DNA of 8,929 nucleotides, taken from NCBI GenBank assembly GCA_027026295.1, contig JALVOR010000345.1:1-8929 (forward strand). Reading direction: 5' to 3'. A program made the translations under genes and the position numbers. Positions 5,203 to 8,929 of this stretch are shown here, in pieces. The notes beneath the pieces were generated by a model that saw only the letters and a list, made by a program, of their open reading frames with translations, was not told where the DNA came from and ran no database searches. This stretch comes from Anaerolineales bacterium (GTDB lineage Bacteria; Chloroflexota; Anaerolineae; Anaerolineales; DRMV01). Each line of letters starts with the position of its first letter. Within the stretch, counting starts at the first letter, position 1.

Positions 5203-6969
5203 TTAATCGCCAGTAGCAAGTTGCCCTGCTTTGGCTTTGCCAAAGGCTTTCAAGCCGTCGACCAACAAAATCGTCGCCGCCACGACCATGTAAAGGCCAA
5301 AGGCTGCCGAAATCAGGTTGCCGACGAGGAAACCAGGGCTGCCCTGCCCCCAACTCTGCACAATGCCCTTCCAGAGCGCATTGTAAACCGAAACATAGAG
5401 CAGTGCAGCCAGCGTGGTCACATACATGAGCATACCAGGGATGAACGCCCAGTTGTAGGAGCGCCCTTCGCTGGCAAGCCAGATGGAAAGCAGCAACAGG
5501 GCAATGCCGGCAAACACCTGGTTAGAGCCGCCGAACAGCACCCAAATCCACTGCCAGAAACCGAAAACGATGATGAGCAAGGTCAGCAATTCAGCCACAA
5601 TGGTGCCAAAGTGCGGGTTCTTGAAGGCGGGCATCTTGTCGCCCAACAATTCGGCGCTTGCCACACGCATGAAGCGCAGCACCAGTTGCATCACCGTCAG
5701 CGCCATGACCACCAGGAAGATGATGCCAATGGCCTTCCCCAAGTCCATCGGGAAGTGAAGCACATTCATGAACTTCGCCATACCATAGACGAACACGCCG
5801 CCAGCGCCTTTCATCAGTTTATAACCCTTCTCCGGGTCATAGAAGCCGCCGCTCACTGCGAAGGTAGCAGCAAAGATGGTGGAGAGGGTCGCCAGTACGC
5901 CTTCCATATACATTGCACCACCAGCCACCGGCAACGCGTCGGTTTCTTTCTCCAACTGGCGGGCAGTGCCCGAAGTGGAAACCAACGAGTGCCAGCCCGA
6001 GACGGCGCCGCAGGCAATCGTCACGAACAAGATAGGCCAGATGGGACCAAGATGCGGCTGATAAGCCGTAATCCACGCTGGAAGTTCAAACGAGGTGTTC
6101 ACGCTACCGGTGAAAGCAGCCACCACGATGCCGAGCATTGAGCCGAACAAACCCAGCAACACGAACCAGAACGAAGTGTAGTTCACCGGCTGGGCGAATT
6201 CCCAAATGGGCAACACCGAGCCCAGATAGCAGAACAGCAACATCACAATAGCCCAGAAGAAGTTAGCCCAACTCATGTCACCATAACCCAGCGGGCGATG
6301 GATGAAACTGTCGGGCCCCAGGCCATTGATCCAGCCAACGATATTCTGCGCCGGCGCGGTGGTGCCAATATAGATGCCGATGAGGGCAATGAGCACCGTC
6401 ACCACCGTGGTGATCATCAAGTCAACCTTCCAGCGGTAAGTCATTTGCCCGGCCAGAATGCCTGCCAGCACCAGGATGATGAAACCAATCGGTGCAATGG
6501 GCTTGGCAAGAATGGGAGCAATCAACGCGCCGAAAGCACCCATGATGAGGAGCAGATAAATATACAGGAAGGTCAGCAACAGCCCGCGCGCCCGCGGCGA
6601 AATGTAGCGGTACGACAAACCGCCCAGCGTCATGCCGTCGTTGCGCATGGCGAGCATTGCCGAGCCATAGTCTTGCACCCAACCAAAGAACAGCACGCCC
6701 AGGAATATCCACACGATAGCGGGCAGCCAACCATATTGAGCGGCTACGATGGGGCCAACGATGGGACCCAAGGCGGCGATAGATTTGAACTGATACCCGA
6801 ACAGCACGCTGGCGCTGGCGGGCATGAAATCCACGCCGTCATTGTAGAGTTTCGCGGGGGTCGCCCGCTTGGCGTCGGCCTGCAATACATCCTGATCGAT
6901 CTTCTTGGAATAGTATTGATAGCCGAGGAACACCAGCACAATGGAGACAAGCAACATTACGAGCGCCAT
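5203..6969 (-). CDS. cstA: CstA/BtsT-family carbon starvation transporter (588 aa)
   Basis: This is an integral membrane protein of the CstA family, whose studied members import pyruvate or are linked to peptide use. The substrate here is not shown. Family motifs are NDGVDFMP (43-50), FGYQFKSIAALGPIVGP (57-73), the conserved acidic loop WVQDYGSAMLAMRNDG (97-112), SGWHSLVSTSGTARQLE (324-340), and FGGSNQVFAGIALLL (479-493), matching the FGxxNQ region of CstA. Hydrophobic helices fill almost the whole length; I estimate about 15-16. The 588 aa correspond to the shorter form of the family (the E. coli protein is about 700). ATG 6967-6969 has GGGAGGAAG just upstream. No YbdD/YjiX-like small gene, often next to cstA in Proteobacteria, is seen. 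It has its own promoter and an attenuator-like leader (7093-7286). An 88-bp gap separates it from the downstream ATPase cluster, so some readthrough into that cluster is possible. Confidence 0.94.
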   Translation of the reverse strand: MALVMLLVSIVLVFLGYQYYSKKIDQDVLQADAKRATPAKLYNDGVDFMPASASVLFGYQFKSIAALGPIVGPIVAAQYGWLPAIVWIFLGVLFFGWVQDYGSAMLAMRNDGMTLGGLSYRYISPRARGLLLTFLYIYLLLIMGAFGALIAPILAKPIAPIGFIILVLAGILAGQMTYRWKVDLMITTVVTVLIALIGIYIGTTAPAQNIVGWINGLGPDSFIHRPLGYGDMSWANFFWAIVMLLFCYLGSVLPIWEFAQPVNYTSFWFVLLGLFGSMLGIVVAAFTGSVNTSFELPAWITAYQPHLGPIWPILFVTIACGAVSGWHSLVSTSGTARQLEKETDALPVAGGAMYMEGVLATLSTIFAATFAVSGGFYDPEKGYKLMKGAGGVFVYGMAKFMNVLHFPMDLGKAIGIIFLVVMALTVMQLVLRFMRVASAELLGDKMPAFKNPHFGTIVAELLTLLIIVFGFWQWIWVLFGGSNQVFAGIALLLLSIWLASEGRSYNWAFIPGMLMYVTTLAALLYVSVYNALWKGIVQSWGQGSPGFLVGNLISAAFGLYMVVAATILLVDGLKAFGKAKAGQLATGD

Positions 6970-7092
6970 ATCTTCCTCCCGATTTTACGAATGGATGGAT
7001 GGATGACAACAAGCCTTCTCAAATCAGAACGGACGCGCAATCGGTTACATTTGTTCGCTGTCACACCTCCTTGCAGGGAAAATTAAAAAACA

Positions 7093-7120
7093 AAAGCGCG
7101 TGTTACGCAACACACGCTTT
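7093..7120 (-). terminator. intrinsic terminator in the cstA leader (attenuator candidate)
   Basis: On the (-) strand a 12-bp stem with one mismatch (7109-7120 with 7093-7104, loop GCGT) is followed by TTTTGTTTTTTAATTTT. It lies about 125 nt upstream of the cstA start and about 130 nt downstream of the likely transcription start. It must therefore be read through, bypassed by another promoter, or conditionally disrupted for cstA to be expressed from the 7258-7286 promoter. It could also end a short independent RNA. Confidence 0.7.
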
Positions 7121-7123
7121 CAA

Positions 7124-7144
7124 GGCAACCGTGCTTCGGTTACC
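7124..7144 (-). other. hairpin adjacent to the leader terminator
   Basis: In the (-) transcript GGTAACCG (7144-7137) pairs with CGGTTGCC (7131-7124), eight base pairs including one G-U, with a 5-nt loop. It ends 3 nt before the terminator stem. Two stacked hairpins before a T run are common in attenuators and in small RNAs. I find no sequence match to a riboswitch class I know. Confidence 0.45.
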
Positions 7145-7257
7145 TCTTGCCACATCATGTCCCGCACACACCCAAAGAACAAGACAGAGGCTCTCATTTG
7201 GAATACAGACTACCTCGGGGACGATGCAACAACCCTATTGAACACAACAACATTGTT

Positions 7258-7286
7258 ATTTTGCACGCTACAAAACAAAAAGTCAA
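7258..7286 (-). promoter_or_regulatory. sigma70-type promoter of the cstA leader
   Basis: On the (-) strand TTGACT (7286-7281) is followed by a 17-bp spacer and CAAAAT (7263-7258). The -35 matches the consensus at five of six positions and the -10 at four of six, within an A/T-rich stretch. Transcription would start near 7251 and give a leader of about 280 nt before cstA. Confidence 0.5.
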
Positions 7287-7396
7287 GTGCGTTTCCCAAA
7301 AACAAGATAAAAAATGCGTAAAAAGTCGCACTGCAGCGTAGCCTTCCCCCTGTCGCCAACCAACTTGTGCAACAAAGAACACAAGCGGCGCCAAGG

Positions 7397-8389
7397 CTAC
7401 TCCCCAGGTTGCCACGCAAGGAACGCCTGCAACAAACGCCAGTTGATTTCCAGGTCGGGGTCACGGTGGTTGGTCAATTCTACGTCCACAGCGGCGATAC
7501 CTTGCGCCACCGCCCAGTCAACCAACTGTCCTGTCAATTCGCAATCATAGTTTTCGGGCGGGAATTTATAGCCGCTGGCAGCAGCCAGGGCTTCGGCAAG
7601 GGAAACCGAACGCGGGTCAGGCGGTTGCCCCCCCGCAAAAATCATGTGCGCCGCGCTATGGTAACTCACCAGCGCCGCAAGGTGAATTTCGGGGCGCATG
7701 ATGAAATCCCTCAAAGCCTGGGTTTCTGGCTCGGAAAACGGCTGCGCCCCGGCAGAAATGGGCAACGCGTTCCAGCAATCTTTTCGGCGCCAGTCAGGCT
7801 GCCAAAGAGCGTCAAAATTGCGGTTCAAATCCACACCGTGGGCATTGGCGCGGCCATAAGTCTGACCAGGGTGGTCGTAATAACCATCGGGGTTGAGCAC
7901 CGGCAAGATGAAAAGCGTAACGTCCTTTGGCACCACAGCAGGGTTGCTGCGCAAACGGGCAATCAACATTCGCGCCAGCACCACCGTGTTGTTTTCATAA
8001 CCGCCGTGGATGCCGGCAACAATCATGCGCTGGTCGGGGCCATGCCCAAAACGGTAAACCTCAATGGGATGGCCTTCCACGCTAACGCCAATGACTTCGG
8101 CCTGTTCTTCAGGCCAAAAGGTTGCGATGGGTGACACAGTGGGGGAAGGCGTCAGGGTGGGCACAGGCGTGGGGGAAACCGGCACAAGGGTAGCCGTGAA
8201 TGTAAGCGAAGGCACAGATGTTGTCGCCGTAACGGGAGAAGGGGGTTCAAGTGCCCGCGTGGCTTGGGGTACTGCCTGCAACCCACCTTGTGGAGTGAGC
8301 CAAGGTGCAAGAAACCATCCCGCCCCCAGCCCAACCACCAACGCCAGGCTAAGGATGCCCCAAAAAAGTTTTCCCGTCCGGAATTCCAT
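7397..8389 (-). CDS. membrane-anchored M14-family zinc carboxypeptidase (330 aa)
   Basis: A secreted or anchored metallocarboxypeptidase. An N-terminal membrane helix (about 8-30) is followed by a Pro/Thr/Ser-rich linker (about 46-90) and an M14 domain from about 95. Zinc ligands appear as His128 and Glu132 in GIHGGYENN and His244 in SYHS. The first pair is spaced HxxxE rather than the classic HxxE. LNPDGYY (165-171), Arg180 and GVDLNRNF (185-192) supply the substrate-binding Asn/Arg. The catalytic Glu is likely 304 in VDVELT. SEPETQALRDF (219-229) is also typical of the family. It would cleave C-terminal residues of peptides, possibly cell-wall peptides, outside the membrane. ATG 8387-8389 is chosen over TTG 8390-8392: its A is the last base of the upstream stop (TGATG), with GGGGGA upstream. 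It is coupled to the SH3b-domain gene, which suggests both work at the cell envelope. Confidence 0.9.
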   Translation of the reverse strand: MEFRTGKLFWGILSLALVVGLGAGWFLAPWLTPQGGLQAVPQATRALEPPSPVTATTSVPSLTFTATLVPVSPTPVPTLTPSPTVSPIATFWPEEQAEVIGVSVEGHPIEVYRFGHGPDQRMIVAGIHGGYENNTVVLARMLIARLRSNPAVVPKDVTLFILPVLNPDGYYDHPGQTYGRANAHGVDLNRNFDALWQPDWRRKDCWNALPISAGAQPFSEPETQALRDFIMRPEIHLAALVSYHSAAHMIFAGGQPPDPRSVSLAEALAAASGYKFPPENYDCELTGQLVDWAVAQGIAAVDVELTNHRDPDLEINWRLLQAFLAWQPGE

Positions 8390-8929
8390 CAATCATCCCC
8401 CACGGGTTCCAGCCAGTAATTGTCGAAATCGCCTTCGGCAGTCCAGCCCACAATGCCGCTGCGCAACGAGCGCACCTTCCACCACACCATGTTGCTGGCG
8501 CAAGCGGGGCCATCCAGAATCTCCATTTTTTCACCCGAAAGCAGCCAGCCAATGCGGGGTTTGTCCAACCCCGGCGCAGAGCGCACCCGGTTGGGCGTCG
8601 CAGGGAACGTGGTTACACGGGCGCGCGTGCCTGAATGCAAACGGCTTTGGGGGGCATCAGGGCATGGACGCCACACACCTTTAGGCTCTGCCGTCACCGG
8701 CGCAAGCGTGTTCGTAGGGAAAGGTGTGTAGGTAGGGAAGGGGGTATAAGTCGGCATGGCGTTTGTCGCACCGTTGCTTCCCCCGGATTGTACGTTTGCC
8801 GTTGGCGCGACCTCAACGGTCGCCCCGCCATTGCCGGTTCCCGCGGTCGTTTTGTCGTGCTTCCACGCCAACGCCAGCACACCGCCAACAGCCACGCAAG
8901 TCAGCAAAACGCCAAAGGCCACCACAGCC
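8389..8929 (-). CDS. membrane-anchored protein with C-terminal SH3b domain, 5' end outside window
   Basis: The frame is open to the right edge, so the start is probably outside; the GTG at 8923-8925 is only the first possible start inside. The visible 179 codons give a hydrophobic helix right at the edge (about the first 21 residues), a Gly/Ala/Thr linker with the repeat YTPFPTYTPFPT, and a C-terminal bacterial SH3-like domain. That domain has RVRSAPG, IGWLLSGEKMEILDGP, WWKVRS, GIVGWTAEG and YWLEP. Two Cys (88 and 142 counted from the GTG) flank the domain and could form a disulfide. SH3b domains of this type bind cell-wall or other extracellular ligands. If there is a long cytosolic part upstream, for example a kinase, it is not visible. 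The gene is joined to the M14 peptidase by a one-base stop/start overlap. Confidence 0.82.
   Translation of the reverse strand, partial: AVVAFGVLLTCVAVGGVLALAWKHDKTTAGTGNGGATVEVAPTANVQSGGSNGATNAMPTYTPFPTYTPFPTNTLAPVTAEPKGVWRPCPDAPQSRLHSGTRARVTTFPATPNRVRSAPGLDKPRIGWLLSGEKMEILDGPACASNMVWWKVRSLRSGIVGWTAEGDFDNYWLEPVGDD
8714..8749 (-). repeat. two copies of an 18-bp imperfect tandem repeat in the linker
   Basis: Positions 8714-8731 and 8732-8749 are two adjacent 18-bp units starting GTAGGGAA on the (+) strand. They encode the linker units YTPFPT. They lie in the Pro/Thr-rich linker of the SH3b protein and probably vary in number between strains. Confidence 0.7.

Larger units (their letters stand above)
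6970..7396 (-). other. 427-bp non-coding region: leader and promoter of cstA
   Basis: No convincing protein gene lies here. From the M14 peptidase stop towards cstA it holds: a weak 6-bp hairpin (CTTGTG 7364-7369 with CACAAG 7380-7385) that might end the M14 message; an A/T-rich stretch with a promoter (7258-7286); about 110 nt of leader without a riboswitch motif I recognise; two adjacent hairpins (7093-7144) ending in a T run; a perfect ribosome-site-like AAGGAGGTG (7064-7072) not linked to cstA; a 4-bp tandem repeat (ATGG about four times, 6991-7006); and the cstA ribosome site GGGAGGAAG next to its ATG. Confidence 0.6.

Noticed and set aside
5221..6141. Long open frame on the (+) strand opposite cstA, rich in His and Gln
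   Set aside because: His/Gln-rich composition is the mirror image of a hydrophobic membrane protein on the other strand; cstA motifs are unambiguous.
6991..7006. Four copies of ATGG as a regulatory repeat
   Set aside because: It is too short and isolated to support a function; it is mentioned only in the description of the non-coding region.
7194..7253. Possible 19-codon leader peptide (MLLCSIGLLH...) in the cstA leader
   Set aside because: Its ATG is almost at the predicted transcription start and has no ribosome site; there is no run of one amino acid as in classical attenuator peptides.
7367..8134. 255-codon (+) frame opposite the M14 peptidase
   Set aside because: It is antisense to a gene with intact M14 catalytic motifs and shows no recognisable domain.
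1..8929. CRISPR array, tRNA, rRNA, insertion sequence or phage attachment site
   Set aside because: No regularly spaced repeats, cloverleaf-type sequence, transposase frame or flanking direct repeats were seen on reading both strands.

Overview
The window looks like a chromosomal segment of a bacterium from the Chloroflexota, probably Anaerolineae-like. This is an inference from the GC-rich coding, the membrane-anchored proteins with Pro/Thr linkers followed by an SH3b domain or an M14 peptidase domain, and the adjacent ArsA-like ATPases. No rRNA, tRNA, CRISPR array, transposase or phage gene is visible.

Layout from left to right. (1) Positions 1-828 (+) hold the C-terminal two thirds of a class III PLP aminotransferase, closed by a strong intrinsic terminator. 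(2) Positions 867-1151 (-) encode a 94-aa protein with the motif GVPILPPYYSLRLLP. It diverges from a (+) gene at 1201-1829 for an unrecognised single-TM protein, which is split by an apparent one-base deletion in a C run. (3) Positions 1834-5114 (-) hold a tight gene set. In transcription order these are a 145-aa possible thioredoxin-fold protein, a 92-aa paralogue of the 94-aa protein, ArsA/Get3-like ATPase 1 (interrupted by an in-frame TAA), ArsA/Get3-like ATPase 2, and a 162-aa unrecognised protein. Two of the junctions are 4-bp ATGA overlaps. (4) Positions 5203-6969 (-) encode a CstA/BtsT-family transporter. Its long 5' leader carries a good promoter, two hairpins and an intrinsic terminator in front of the gene. 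(5) Positions 7397-8929 (-) hold an M14 zinc carboxypeptidase that overlaps by one base the stop of a membrane-anchored SH3b-domain protein, whose N-terminus lies beyond the right edge.

The most unusual part is the ArsA-like module at 2398-5114. Two divergent, non-identical ATPases are encoded side by side with a duplicated short protein and a small, possibly thioredoxin-like protein. Neither ATPase contains a cysteine, so arsenite binding and a Get3-type zinc clasp are both unlikely. Their switch motifs have degenerated in complementary ways, which suggests an asymmetric heterodimer. I cannot name the client or process; handling of membrane or hydrophobic proteins is a guess from the fold family.

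Two genes carry single-base disruptions (a nonsense codon and a homopolymer-length frameshift). These could be real decay, a split but functional gene, or sequencing errors, and the raw reads would settle which.
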